In this document: positions 55,133-64,000 of the stretch, in pieces
Layout: the number at the start of each line of letters is the position of its first letter
Numbering within the stretch: the first letter of the stretch is position 1
Assembly (NCBI RefSeq): GCF_001282945.1
Contig: NZ_CDMG01000006.1
Coordinates: 14,725-78,724 of the forward strand
Length of the DNA: 64,000 bases
DNA from: Helicobacter ailurogastricus
Lineage (GTDB): Bacteria > Campylobacterota > Campylobacteria > Campylobacterales > Helicobacteraceae
Direction: 5' to 3'
Notes under the pieces: generated by a model
Seen by the model: only the letters and a program-made list of their open reading frames with translations
Database searches by the model: none
Told to the model about the DNA's origin: nothing
Program-made: the position numbers and the translations under genes

Positions 55133-57723
55133 TAAGGTTTTAAAACCTCCAGTGCCTTTAAATGCAAGGCTTCTTGAATATGTTGCAAGTCTTGGGCGCT
55201 AAAATCCCCCCCACAAGACAGCACTAAGGACGCATGGTCTGCCCGTCCGCCGCCCTTGCTGGTGTAGCCTAGACTTTGGCTATGCGCTTTTAGAGCCTCT
55301 AAAAGGGGGCGCACATCGTGCCCGCCCACAGACTTTAAGACCACTTCCACGCAATTTTTTTGTAAATTGTGGTATTGAAACAGCGCAATGACGGGCTCTT
55401 GGCGGCTCTTGTAGTTTTCCACAAAAGCTAAAAAGTGGTTCAAGTGCTCTTTAAGCCCGCTTAAAGCCGCTAGGTTAAACGCCTGCCCCTCAATGGGTGT
55501 GAGTGTGGGCTCTTTAGGCGGAGTGCTTTTGGGGGTTTGTCCTTTGTGTTTGAGGGCTCTTAATAAATCTTGGGTTTTTAACTCAGCGCGGGCTTGTTTG
55601 AGGATGCGCCGCTCGCTCGCGATAAAGTCGTAATACGCCCTGCCACACACCGCCTCAATGCGCCGAACGCCCGCGCTCACCCCCGCGCTTTTGGTGATCG
55701 CAAAGCCCCCGATATTTGCGCTGTTTGGCACATGCACGCCCCCGCACGCCTCCAAAGAGCCCGCAATATCCACGAGGCGCACTTCCTCTAAATATTTGTC
55801 CTCAAAGAGCATCACCGCCCCGCTCTCTCTTGCCTCGCTTGCCCCCACACTTTTAACACAAGTGGCCGCCCCAGCGCTGATTTTTTCATTGACAAAGCTT
55901 TCTATTTGCTCTAATTCCTCATCGCTTAGATTGCGATAAAAACTAAAATCAAAGCGCAAGCGGTGGGGCTCAATGTGGCTGCCCTTTTGCTGGATTTGGG
56001 CGTTCTTGTTTTCTTTTTTGGCGGCTTCGCCTAAGATGGTGCGCAAGGCTAAATGCAATAAATGCGTGGCGCTGTGGTGTTTGGCAATCTCAGCTCGCCC
56101 ACTCACTTGAGCCACCACCTCATCGCCCTCTTTGATATTTGCGTCCCGCTCTAGCTCGATGAGGCTTGCGTTGATCCCACCCAGCTTTTGCGTGTCTAGC
56201 ACTTTGGCTAAAAGCACATGGCCAGAATCCAACAACACGCCTTTATCGCCGATGGGCCCGCCCCCCTGTGGGTAAAAAGGGGTTTCTTTAAGCACAATAT
56301 AGGCTTGGTTGTCCTCTTGGGGGTAAAGGGCCAAGACTTTAGTTTGTAAATGCTCGCTTGTGTAGCCGGCAAAGTGGTTGGGCTCTAAATGGCTTAAATC
56401 CAGTGCCTTTAAGCCGTCCTTGGCACTGCTCTGTTTAAAGCTATGCGCCGAGCGTTGTTTTTGCTCTTGCATGCAGGCTTGGTACTCTTGCATATCCACC
56501 TGTAAATTTAGCCCGCGCAGCATGTCAGCGGTCAAATCTAGGGGGAAGCCGTAGGTGTCGTAAAGCTTAAACGCCACAGCCCCGCTAAACTTTTGCCCTT
56601 GGCACTCAGCAAGGGCCCTTTCAAATAAGTGCATGCCCTTATCTAAGGTGGCTAAAAACAATTCTTCCTCTGCTCTGCACTCAAGCTTAATGCTCTCTTG
56701 GTGTTCTTTTAAAAGGGGGTAGTCGGGCATCAAGTCGCAAAAACGCCCTAAAATCTCATAGAAGAAGGGGCTTTCTAAGCTCTTGCCCTGTGCTTGTTGC
56801 AACAAATAGCCATGCCTTAGCGCCCGCCTTAAAATGCGCCTAAGCACATAGCCGCGCCCCGTGTTTTCAAAATAAACCCCCATGCCTAGCAAAAACGCCA
56901 CACTGCGGGCGTGATCGGCCAACACCCTAAAGGATTCCTTATGCTTGGCGTACTCTAGCCCAAAGCTCTTTTCAATGCACGCCATTAGGGGCTTAAATAA
57001 AGAGCTGTCAAAGTTGTTTTGCACCCCCTCTAAGAGCGCTTGCACTCGCTCTAAGCCCATCCCTGTATCGATGCAGGGCTTTTCAAGGGGGGTGAGCACG
57101 CCCTCTTTGGAGCGGTCGTATTGCATAAAGACTAGATTCCAAATCTCCAAAAAGCGATCCCCCTCGCCTCCGAAGTAATCCTCGCTGGAGTGAAAATATT
57201 TCTCCCCTTGATCTATGTAAATCTCACTGCAATACCCGCAAGGTCCGGTGTCTGCCATTTGCCAAAAATTGTCCTTATCCCCCATGGTCTTAATGCGCTC
57301 AGTGGGGATAAACTTTTGCCAAAGTTTATAAGCCTCTTGATCTTTTTCATGCACGCTGATGTAAATGTGCTCTTTATCAAAGCCCAAATGCTTATGCACG
57401 AATTCAAAGGCGTAGGCGATGGCCTCTTCCTTGAAGTAGTCAAAAAAGGAGAAATTACCCAGCATTTCAAATAGGGTGTGGTGGCGGTTGGTGTAGCCGA
57501 CATTTTCTAAGTCGTTGTGCTTACCCCCGGCGCGCATACACAGCTGGGCGCTCGTGGCGCGGTTGGCAAAGGGCTTGGTTTTGCCTAAGAAAATATCCTT
57601 AAACTGCACCATCCCCGCGTTGGTAAAAAGCAAAGAAGAATCTTGGGGCACTAGACTAGAGCTTGGCACCTGCAAGTGCCCTAAACTTTCAAAGAACCCT
57701 AAAAACGCCTTCTTAAGTTCCAT
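55132..57723 (-). CDS. alaS: Alanyl-tRNA synthetase
   Basis: Charges tRNA-Ala and edits mischarged Ser and Gly. The 863-residue protein has the aminoacylation domain (LFTNAGMVQFKDIFLG, NRHHTLFEMLGNFSFFDYFK), the tRNA-recognition domain, the editing domain with HHSATHLLHLALR and CGGVHVPN, and a DHHA1-type C-terminus (GGGRADHASLVLSCGG). A distal linker near residues 720-735 is rich in P, K and T. It overlaps ccoS by one base. Confidence 0.97.
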   Translation of the reverse strand: MELKKAFLGFFESLGHLQVPSSSLVPQDSSLLFTNAGMVQFKDIFLGKTKPFANRATSAQLCMRAGGKHNDLENVGYTNRHHTLFEMLGNFSFFDYFKEEAIAYAFEFVHKHLGFDKEHIYISVHEKDQEAYKLWQKFIPTERIKTMGDKDNFWQMADTGPCGYCSEIYIDQGEKYFHSSEDYFGGEGDRFLEIWNLVFMQYDRSKEGVLTPLEKPCIDTGMGLERVQALLEGVQNNFDSSLFKPLMACIEKSFGLEYAKHKESFRVLADHARSVAFLLGMGVYFENTGRGYVLRRILRRALRHGYLLQQAQGKSLESPFFYEILGRFCDLMPDYPLLKEHQESIKLECRAEEELFLATLDKGMHLFERALAECQGQKFSGAVAFKLYDTYGFPLDLTADMLRGLNLQVDMQEYQACMQEQKQRSAHSFKQSSAKDGLKALDLSHLEPNHFAGYTSEHLQTKVLALYPQEDNQAYIVLKETPFYPQGGGPIGDKGVLLDSGHVLLAKVLDTQKLGGINASLIELERDANIKEGDEVVAQVSGRAEIAKHHSATHLLHLALRTILGEAAKKENKNAQIQQKGSHIEPHRLRFDFSFYRNLSDEELEQIESFVNEKISAGAATCVKSVGASEARESGAVMLFEDKYLEEVRLVDIAGSLEACGGVHVPNSANIGGFAITKSAGVSAGVRRIEAVCGRAYYDFIASERRILKQARAELKTQDLLRALKHKGQTPKSTPPKEPTLTPIEGQAFNLAALSGLKEHLNHFLAFVENYKSRQEPVIALFQYHNLQKNCVEVVLKSVGGHDVRPLLEALKAHSQSLGYTSKGGGRADHASLVLSCGGDFSAQDLQHIQEALHLKALEVLKP

Positions 57724-57767
57724 ATTGCACTCCCTAAAAAAGGCGATTCTAGCCTAAAAAACTTAAA

Positions 57768-58319
57768 TTAGCGGTGCAACTCCAAATGGATCGCAATTTG
57801 GATATCTTCGCCCACGATTTTGGCAGGAAAACTCTGCCCGATTTTAAAGGCTTTGCGCGAAACTTGCCCGTGCAACTCTAAGCCATAGACCTCTGCCCCG
57901 CTCATAGGGTGTTTAATGGGCCCGGTGAGTTTGCCATTTAAAGTGATTTCTTTCTCGGTGTCCTTAAGCTTTAACATGGCTTTGATTTGCAAGCCCCCAT
58001 CGCCTTTTTGGCTGATTTTTGTGGCTTTTAAATAGCCCTTGGGGTATTCGTGTGCGTCAAAGAAGTTAGCCGAGAGCAAATCCTTGTCCCTTTTGGCGTT
58101 TTTTGTGTCGATGCTCTTGATCTCAATCTCTCCATCTAGAGCTTTTAACTGCCCTTTTTCAATATCCACAACCCCCTTAAATTGGGAGAAGTCCCCATTG
58201 ACCTTAGACACCATTAAATGCGTGGCGGTGAAATTGACACTAGAGTGGGCGGTGTCAATACTATAGGGGGTGGCCGAGAGCAAGCCGGCTAAAATAAGGC
58301 TGAATGAAAAAAAGCGCAT
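57768..58319 (-). CDS. YceI-family periplasmic protein
   Basis: A 183-residue exported lipocalin-like protein that binds isoprenoid-type lipids in known members. The signal peptide is MRFFSFSLILAGLLSA; the mature part starts TPYSIDTAHSSVNFTATHLM and has the NFFDAHEYP motif and a late GEDIQIAIHLEL. I used the ATG at 58319, five bases after AAGGA, not the ATG at 58334. It ends 44 bases before alaS begins in the same direction. Confidence 0.92.
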   Translation of the reverse strand: MRFFSFSLILAGLLSATPYSIDTAHSSVNFTATHLMVSKVNGDFSQFKGVVDIEKGQLKALDGEIEIKSIDTKNAKRDKDLLSANFFDAHEYPKGYLKATKISQKGDGGLQIKAMLKLKDTEKEITLNGKLTGPIKHPMSGAEVYGLELHGQVSRKAFKIGQSFPAKIVGEDIQIAIHLELHR

Positions 58320-58385
58320 GGTAATCCTTTTCATGTTTAGAAATGGAGGCTAATCATAACATTTTTAACCCTTAAGCTAAGGGGC

Positions 58386-58415
58386 TTGACAAGGATATAT
58401 GAAATTAGCTATAAT
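58386..58415 (+). promoter_or_regulatory. Strong promoter of the tRNA-tuf cluster
   Basis: TTGACA (58386-58391) and TATAAT (58410-58415) are both consensus, 18 bases apart. Transcription should start about 8 bases before the first tRNA. It probably drives the four tRNAs and tuf. Confidence 0.75.
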
Positions 58416-58430
58416 TTAAGCTTATTTTGC

Positions 58431-58506
58431 GCTGGCTTAGCTCAATTGGTAGAGCAGCTGCCTTGTAAGCAGCAGGTTGGGGGTTCAAGTCCCTTAGCCA
58501 GCTCCA
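58431..58506 (+). tRNA. tRNA-Thr (TGT)
   Basis: A 76-base cloverleaf. Acceptor arms GCTGGCT/AGCCAGC pair perfectly, with encoded TCCA at the end; the anticodon loop CTTGTAA carries TGT and the T-loop is GGTTCAAGTCC. It is first of four tRNAs before tuf. Confidence 0.96.
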
Positions 58507-58509
58507 GTA

Positions 58510-58595
<86 letters not shown>

Positions 58596-58597
58596 GT

Positions 58598-58674
58598 GCG
58601 GGAATAGCTCAGTTGGCTAGAGCATCAGCCTTCCAAGCTGAGGGTCGCGGGTTCGAGCCCCGTTTCCCGCTCCA
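58598..58674 (+). tRNA. tRNA-Gly (TCC)
   Basis: A 77-base tRNA with GCGGGAA/TTCCCGC acceptor arms and encoded TCCA. The anticodon loop CTTCCAA reads TCC. Confidence 0.96.
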
Positions 58675-58687
58675 GTGTAGGGAGGAT

Positions 58688-58762
<75 letters not shown>

Positions 58763-58811
58763 GTTTCCCCCTTAACACAATGCTTTAAATTCTATAAGAG
58801 GAGTTAAGACA

Positions 58812-60011
58812 ATGGCAAAAGCTAAGTTTGAACGAAACAAACCCCATGTCAATGTAGGCACCATCGGGCATGTTGACCATGGTAAAACCACTTTAAGCGC
58901 GGCAATCTCTGCGGTGCTGTCTTTAAAAGGCCTAGCCGAGCTTAAAGATTACGACAACATCGACAACGCCCCCGAGGAAAAAGAAAGGGGCATCACCATC
59001 GCCACTTCCCACATTGAGTATTCCACAGAAAACCGCCACTACGCGCATGTGGATTGCCCCGGACACGCCGACTATGTGAAAAACATGATCACCGGCGCGG
59101 CCCAAATGGACGGCGCGATTCTTGTGGTGTCTGCCGCCGATGGCCCCATGCCACAAACCCGCGAGCATATTTTGTTAGCCCGCCAAGTGGGTGTACCCTA
59201 CATCGTGGTGTTCTTAAACAAACAAGACATGGTGGATGACCAAGAATTACTAGACTTGGTAGAAATGGAAGTGCGTGAGCTCTTAAGCGCCTATGAGTTC
59301 CCCGGCGATGACACCCCCATTGTGGCTGGCTCTGCACTTAAAGCCTTGGAAGAAGCTAAATCCGGCAATATTGGCGAATGGGGCCAAAAAGTGCTCAAAC
59401 TCATGGAAGAAGTGGATAAATACATCCCCACCCCTGAGCGCGACACCGAAAAATCTTTCTTAATGCCCGTAGAGGATGTGTTCTCCATCGCCGGACGCGG
59501 GACCGTGGTTACTGGCCGTATTGAGCGCGGTGTAGTAAAAATCGGGGATGAAGTGGAAATTGTGGGGATCAAACCCACCCAAAAAACCACTGTGACTGGC
59601 GTAGAAATGTTTAGAAAAGAGCTTGAAAAAGGCGAAGCTGGCGACAATGTTGGCGTGCTTTTGCGCGGCACTAAAAAAGAGGAAGTGTTCCGCGGCATGG
59701 TGCTTTGCAAACCCGGCTCCATCACCCCACATAAAAAATTCGAGGGCGAAGTGTATGTGCTCTCTAAAGAGGAAGGCGGTCGCCATACTCCCTTCTTCAA
59801 CGGCTATCGTCCCCAATTTTATGTGCGCACCACGGATGTGACCGGTTCTATTACTTTGCCTGAAGGCACAGAAATGATCATGCCCGGGGACAACACCAAG
59901 ATCGTGGTTGAGTTGATTAGCTCCATCGCCCTTGAATTAGGGACAAAATTTGCGATCCGTGAGGGCGGTAAAACCGTGGGCGCGGGTGTGGTGACTAAAA
60001 TCATCGAGTAG
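58812..60011 (+). CDS. tuf: Elongation factor Tu
   Basis: GTPase that brings aminoacyl-tRNA to the ribosome. The 399-residue protein has [10 protein letters not shown], the switch I/II text [11 protein letters not shown] and [22 protein letters not shown] as the NKxD motif, and the C-terminal beta domains ending [11 protein letters not shown]. It lies 49 bases after tRNA-Thr(GGT). The order thr-tyr-gly-thr-tuf is the same as the thrU-tyrU-glyT-thrT-tufB cluster of E. coli. Confidence 0.99.
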   Translation: MAKAKFERNKPHVNVGTIGHVDHGKTTLSAAISAVLSLKGLAELKDYDNIDNAPEEKERGITIATSHIEYSTENRHYAHVDCPGHADYVKNMITGAAQMDGAILVVSAADGPMPQTREHILLARQVGVPYIVVFLNKQDMVDDQELLDLVEMEVRELLSAYEFPGDDTPIVAGSALKALEEAKSGNIGEWGQKVLKLMEEVDKYIPTPERDTEKSFLMPVEDVFSIAGRGTVVTGRIERGVVKIGDEVEIVGIKPTQKTTVTGVEMFRKELEKGEAGDNVGVLLRGTKKEEVFRGMVLCKPGSITPHKKFEGEVYVLSKEEGGRHTPFFNGYRPQFYVRTTDVTGSITLPEGTEMIMPGDNTKIVVELISSIALELGTKFAIREGGKTVGAGVVTKIIE

Positions 60012-60019
60012 GATGCATT

Positions 60020-60181
60020 GTGAAAGTTAAGGTTGGATTAAAATGTGTGGATTGTGCTGAGATCAATTACAGCACCACCAAGAATGCCAAGACAAACACA
60101 GAGAAACTGGAGCTCAAAAAGTTCTGCCCTCGGGAAAATAAGCACACGACCCATAAGGAAGTGAAGCTTAAAACCAGCTAG
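60020..60181 (+). CDS. rpmG: 50S ribosomal protein L33
   Basis: The 53-residue product opens [20 protein letters not shown] from a GTG, with AGGA seven bases upstream. It has the first zinc CxxC pair, but the second pair is reduced to FCPRENKHT: one cysteine, with Glu where the fourth ligand would be. I recall the same in H. pylori. It follows tuf by 8 bases, and tRNA-Trp comes 19 bases later. Confidence 0.96.
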   Translation: MKVKVGLKCVDCAEINYSTTKNAKTNTEKLELKKFCPRENKHTTHKEVKLKTS

Positions 60182-60200
60182 GCAATAGGAGGGGGATTGT

Positions 60201-60276
60201 AGGTCAGTAGCTCCAATGGTAGAGCACCGGTCTCCAAAACCGATTGTTGGGGGTTCGAGTCCCTCCTGGCCTGCCA
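60201..60276 (+). tRNA. tRNA-Trp (CCA)
   Basis: A 76-base tRNA with AGGTCAG/CTGGCCT acceptor arms (one G-T pair), discriminator G and encoded CCA. The anticodon loop CTCCAAA reads CCA. It lies between rpmG and secE, as is common in bacteria. Confidence 0.96.
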
Positions 60277-60299
60277 GGGGTGAAATGAAAGTAGGTGGC

Positions 60300-60479
60300 A
60301 TGAATAAATTATTAGCGCAGTACAAGCTGACAAAAGAAGAGCTATCAAAGGTGATCTTCCCGCTCAAAGAGCAGATCAGAAACGCTTTGGTGTCCGTGCT
60401 CGTTGTTGTAACGATCATCACGCTGTTTTTGACCTTGATCGATTTTGTTTTGTCGTCTTTTGTTGCGAGCATTTTATAA
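60300..60479 (+). CDS. secE: SecE, preprotein translocase subunit
   Basis: The 59-residue protein has an amphipathic N-terminal part (YKLTKEELSKVIFPLKEQIR) and one membrane helix (ALVSVLVVVTIITLFLTLIDF), the short single-helix SecE of epsilonproteobacteria. The ATG at 60300 follows AGGTGG; the frame is open upstream through the tRNA and that part is not coding. nusG starts 9 bases later. Confidence 0.94.
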   Translation: MNKLLAQYKLTKEELSKVIFPLKEQIRNALVSVLVVVTIITLFLTLIDFVLSSFVASIL

Positions 60480-60488
60480 GGGGTCGGC

Positions 60489-61022
60489 GTGGGTATGGAG
60501 TGGTACGCGATTCAAACTTATTCAGGCAGCGAGCAAGCGGTCAAAAAGGCCATTGAAAACATGGTGCGTGAAAACAACATTGCCGATCGTGTGCAAGAGA
60601 TCATTGTGCCCACCGAGGATGTGATCGAGCTGTCCAAAAAGAGCAAGAATAAAGTAACCGAGCGCAGTCTATACCCCGGCTATGTGTTTATCAAGGTGGA
60701 TTTAGACACCGTGCTTTGGCACAAGATCCAATCCTTGCCCCGCGTGAGCCGTTTTATTGGCGAAAGCAAAAAGCCCACGCCTTTAAGCGATGCGGACATC
60801 GGCAATATCCTAGAGAAAATGACGAATCGCGCCGCGCCCAAACCCAAAATCTACTACGAAAAAGGCGAGGTGGTGCGCATCATTGAGGGGCCCTTTGCCA
60901 ACTTCACCGCCACAGTGGAGGAGTACGATGTGCAACATCGCAAATTAAAGCTCAATGTGTCTATCTTTGGGCGCAACACTTTGATCGAGATTTTATATTC
61001 TCAAGTGGAAAAAATCATTTAA
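60489..61022 (+). CDS. nusG: Transcription termination/antitermination factor NusG
   Basis: Couples RNA polymerase to ribosomes and Rho. The 177-residue product has the NGN domain (WYAIQTYSGSEQAVKKAIE, LYPGYVFIKVD) and a KOW motif (KGEVVRIIEGPFANFTATVE). The GTG at 60489 is five bases after GGGG and is preferred; the ATG at 60495 would give 175 residues. It follows secE and precedes rplK by 9 bases. Confidence 0.97.
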   Translation: MGMEWYAIQTYSGSEQAVKKAIENMVRENNIADRVQEIIVPTEDVIELSKKSKNKVTERSLYPGYVFIKVDLDTVLWHKIQSLPRVSRFIGESKKPTPLSDADIGNILEKMTNRAAPKPKIYYEKGEVVRIIEGPFANFTATVEEYDVQHRKLKLNVSIFGRNTLIEILYSQVEKII

Positions 61023-61031
61023 GGAGAGTGC

Positions 61032-61457
61032 ATGGCAAAAAAAGTTGTCGGGCAGATTAAATTGCAAGTCCCCGCCGGTAAGGCTAACCCTAGCCCGCCC
61101 ATTGGTCCCGCTTTGGGCCAAAGGGGCGTGAATATCATGGAGTTTTGCAAGGCTTTTAACGAGAAAACCAAGGACATGGGCAGTTTTAATATCCCGGTCA
61201 TCATCACGGTTTATCAAGACAAAAGTTTCACTTTTATCACAAAAAAGCCTCCCGTTACAGACTTGATTAAAAAGGCAAGCGGGGTGGCTAAGGGATCGGA
61301 TAACCCCTTAAAAAACAAGGTGGGTAAGCTCACCATGCAGCAAGTGGAGGAAATCGCCCAAACTAAAATGGAAGATCTCAACACCACCACCCTAGAGGCG
61401 GCAAAAAAAATCGTCATGGGGAGTGCAAGAAGCATGGGCATTGAGGTAGAAGGATAA
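61032..61457 (+). CDS. rplK: 50S ribosomal protein L11
   Basis: The 141-residue protein of the GTPase-associated centre starts [20 protein letters not shown] and has [18 protein letters not shown] and the late [13 protein letters not shown]. It follows nusG and is followed two bases later by rplA, the usual order. Confidence 0.98.
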   Translation: MAKKVVGQIKLQVPAGKANPSPPIGPALGQRGVNIMEFCKAFNEKTKDMGSFNIPVIITVYQDKSFTFITKKPPVTDLIKKASGVAKGSDNPLKNKVGKLTMQQVEEIAQTKMEDLNTTTLEAAKKIVMGSARSMGIEVEG

Positions 61458-61459
61458 CT

Positions 61460-62161
61460 ATGGCAAAGCTAGCAAAACGGGTAGAAAAGCTAAACGAGCA
61501 GTTTGACAAAGAGAAAGTTTATAGCCTTGAAGAGGGCCTTGGCGTAGCAAAGTCTTTGGCTTCGGCCAAGTTTGATGAGACCGTAGAGGTGGCTTTGCGT
61601 CTAGGCGTGGATCCTAGACATGCCGATCAAATGGTGCGCGGGGCGGTGGTGTTGCCCCATGGCACGGGCAAGAAAGTGCGAGTCGCGGTCTTTGCCAAAG
61701 ATGTTAAGCTCGATGAAGCCAAAGAGGCGGGCGCAGATGTGGTCGGGGGCGAGGATTTAGCCGAAGAGATCAAAAACGGCAACACCAATTTTGACATGGT
61801 CATTGCCACACCGGACATGATGGCGGTTGTGGGGAAAGTGGGGCGCATTTTAGGGCCTAAAGGGCTGATGCCCAATCCTAAAACCGGCACTGTAACGATG
61901 GACATTAAAAAAGCGGTCAGCAACGCTAAAAGCGGGCAGGTCAATTTTCGCGTGGACAAAAAGGGCAATTTACACGCCCCCATTGGCAAGGCGAGTTTCA
62001 AACAAGAACAGCTCCAAGACAACATGCTTGAGTTGGTGCGCGCGATTAACCGCTTAAAACCCAGCACTTCTAAGGGCAAGTACATCCGCAACAGCGTGGT
62101 GTCTTTAACCATGTCGCCCGGGGTGCGTTTAAACGCCCAAGAACTCATGGATGTCAAATAG
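61460..62161 (+). CDS. rplA: 50S ribosomal protein L1
   Basis: The 233-residue L1-stalk protein has the two-domain layout, with [35 protein letters not shown] and a conserved C-terminal [11 protein letters not shown]. In many bacteria L1 represses its own mRNA by binding a target before rplK; I did not identify that target here. Confidence 0.98.
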   Translation: MAKLAKRVEKLNEQFDKEKVYSLEEGLGVAKSLASAKFDETVEVALRLGVDPRHADQMVRGAVVLPHGTGKKVRVAVFAKDVKLDEAKEAGADVVGGEDLAEEIKNGNTNFDMVIATPDMMAVVGKVGRILGPKGLMPNPKTGTVTMDIKKAVSNAKSGQVNFRVDKKGNLHAPIGKASFKQEQLQDNMLELVRAINRLKPSTSKGKYIRNSVVSLTMSPGVRLNAQELMDVK

Positions 62162-62180
62162 TTCATCTTTAACTGAAGAA

Positions 62181-62218
62181 ACAAGGGCTTTTTTAGCTTA
62201 ATCGCGTTTGCGCCTTGT
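62181..62218 (+). promoter_or_regulatory. Possible L10 leader stem before rplJ
   Basis: ACAAGG and CCTTGT (62181-62186 and 62213-62218) can pair and close a 26-base loop, 25 bases before the L10 ATG. Enterobacterial L10-L12 binds a leader at this site; the match here is by position only. Confidence 0.35.
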
Positions 62219-62243
62219 GGAAGTTAGTTGGAAAGGAGGAAAC

Positions 62244-62726
62244 ATGCATAAAGAACAAAAACAAGAGTTGGTTTCTAAACTGACCGATGCGTTTGCCCAA
62301 ATGCAAGCTCTAGTGGTGTGCGATTACAAAGGCTTGCAGGTGCAGCATTTAGAGAAATTGCGTAATTTAGCCCGCCCACAGGGAGTTAGTGTGCAGGTGA
62401 TTAAAAACACCCTTGCGTCTTTGGCTTTAAAAGGGGCAAATTTGCCAACCTTAGAGCTCAAAGAGACCAATGTCTTTATTTGGGGCGCGGATCAAATTGC
62501 GTTGTCTAAATTGGTCATGGGCTTTGCTAAGGAGCATAAGGAACGCTTTATTGTGAAAATGGGGCTGTTTGAAAAACAGGCCGTAGGCACAGCACACATT
62601 GAAGCGATCTCTAAACTACCCAGCAGAGAAGAACTCATTGGCATGTTGTTGTCTGTTTGGACGGCACCAGCGCGCTATTTTGTGACAGGCTTAGACAATT
62701 TGCGCAAAGCAAAAGAACAAGAATAA
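62244..62726 (+). CDS. rplJ: 50S ribosomal protein L10
   Basis: The 160-residue stalk base has [34 protein letters not shown] and [15 protein letters not shown]. The ATG at 62244 follows an AAAGGAGG site at five-base spacing, so the earlier in-frame start at 62208 is rejected. It is followed 15 bases later by rplL. Confidence 0.97.
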   Translation: MHKEQKQELVSKLTDAFAQMQALVVCDYKGLQVQHLEKLRNLARPQGVSVQVIKNTLASLALKGANLPTLELKETNVFIWGADQIALSKLVMGFAKEHKERFIVKMGLFEKQAVGTAHIEAISKLPSREELIGMLLSVWTAPARYFVTGLDNLRKAKEQE

Positions 62727-62741
62727 GAATAAAGGATTTGC

Positions 62742-63116
62742 ATGGCAATTAGTAAAGAGGAAGTGTTAGACTACATCGGTGGTCTGAGTGTTTTAGAGCT
62801 CTCTGAGCTTGTGAAAGCTTTTGAGGAAAAATTTGGTGTGAGTGCGGCCCCCACTGTCGTGGCTGGAGCCGTGGCCGGCGCACCTGCTGAAGCGGTGGAG
62901 GAAAAAACTGAATTTAGCGTGGTGCTTGCTGAAACCGGGGCAGAAAAAATCAAGGTCATTAAAGTGGTGCGCGAAATCACCGGCTTAGGCCTTAAAGAAG
63001 CCAAAGAAGCCACAGAGAAAACTCCCCATGTGCTTAAAGAGGGCGTGAATAAAGAGGAAGCCGAAACCATTAAAAAGAAACTTGAAGAAGTTGGGGCAAA
63101 GGCTGAAATTAAGTAA
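62742..63116 (+). CDS. rplL: 50S ribosomal protein L7/L12
   Basis: The 124-residue acidic stalk protein has the N-terminal dimer domain ([20 protein letters not shown]), an Ala/Val/Gly hinge, and the C-terminal domain with [20 protein letters not shown]. The gap of 140 bases to rpoB shows no further gene. Confidence 0.98.
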   Translation: MAISKEEVLDYIGGLSVLELSELVKAFEEKFGVSAAPTVVAGAVAGAPAEAVEEKTEFSVVLAETGAEKIKVIKVVREITGLGLKEAKEATEKTPHVLKEGVNKEEAETIKKKLEEVGAKAEIK

Positions 63117-63142
63117 GGGTTTTTAAAAAAAGGAGGGGATAA

Positions 63143-64000
<858 letters not shown>

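Overview
The window reads as chromosome of a gastric, non-pylori Helicobacter. The basis is gene content and order: hrcA-grpE-dnaK; ComB-type DNA uptake genes; ppiA-csrA-ispE-smpB-exbB-exbD-rpmH-rnpA-yidD-yidC-jag-mnmE followed by a Hom-like outer membrane protein; wzk next to a HAD gene; uppS next to a D-lactate dehydrogenase; mreC-mreB-clpX-lpxA-fabZ; and several porin-like outer membrane proteins. Most of these blocks match H. pylori gene order as I remember it, but G+C content is visibly higher and several loci are absent from H. pylori as I know it. No species is assigned.

Layout. 0.3-3.7 kb: heat-shock operon on the minus strand with a CIRCE-like operator. 3.9-14 kb: ComB genes split into two sites (comB2-comB3 and comB4), with murG, fliW, an outer membrane protein, a TonB-dependent receptor and a secreted family-8 polysaccharide lyase between them. 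14-18 kb: pseB, coaBC, azlCD and an outer membrane protein. 18.5-27 kb: a conserved housekeeping run, preceded by a trypsin-like pseudoprotease. 27-37 kb: a Hom-like protein with a zincin motif, a ModC-like ATPase, an aldolase-like protein, ahpC, wzk, a HAD hydrolase, uppS and dld. 37-46.3 kb: an accessory island (below). 46.3-58.3 kb: dcd, rlmN, cell-shape, ClpX and lipid A genes, fqrB-ccoS, alaS and yceI. 58.4-64 kb: tRNA(Thr,Tyr,Gly,Thr)-tuf-rpmG-tRNA(Trp)-secE-nusG-rplKAJL-rpoB, the last cut by the window end.

The accessory island is the most unusual part. A two-gene unit occurs twice: a gene A with a nearly identical first 280 bases but a divergent C-terminal part, followed by a gene B encoding a Ycf46-like AAA+ ATPase. 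In the first copy gene B survives only as a short decayed 5' stub and an A+T-rich gene for a large SIR2-domain protein follows it. In the second copy the ATPase is nearly complete (one frameshift) and is followed after one base by a 504-residue protein that combines a possible PD-(D/E)XK-like core with a glycine-zipper membrane segment. I read this as a diversifying conflict or anti-phage system (adaptor, ATPase, effector). That function is inference; the repeat structure, the ATPase and the SIR2 motifs are directly visible. The flank at 45.3-46.3 kb holds decayed phage-like fragments and a cluster of perfect hairpins.

Genes that may work together include exbB/exbD with the TonB-dependent receptor; fliW with csrA (partner switch on flagellin) and pseB (flagellin glycosylation); murG, mreB, mreC and uppS in wall growth; and wzk with lpxA in lipopolysaccharide. 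Many adjacent genes overlap by 1-11 bases, so translational coupling is common.
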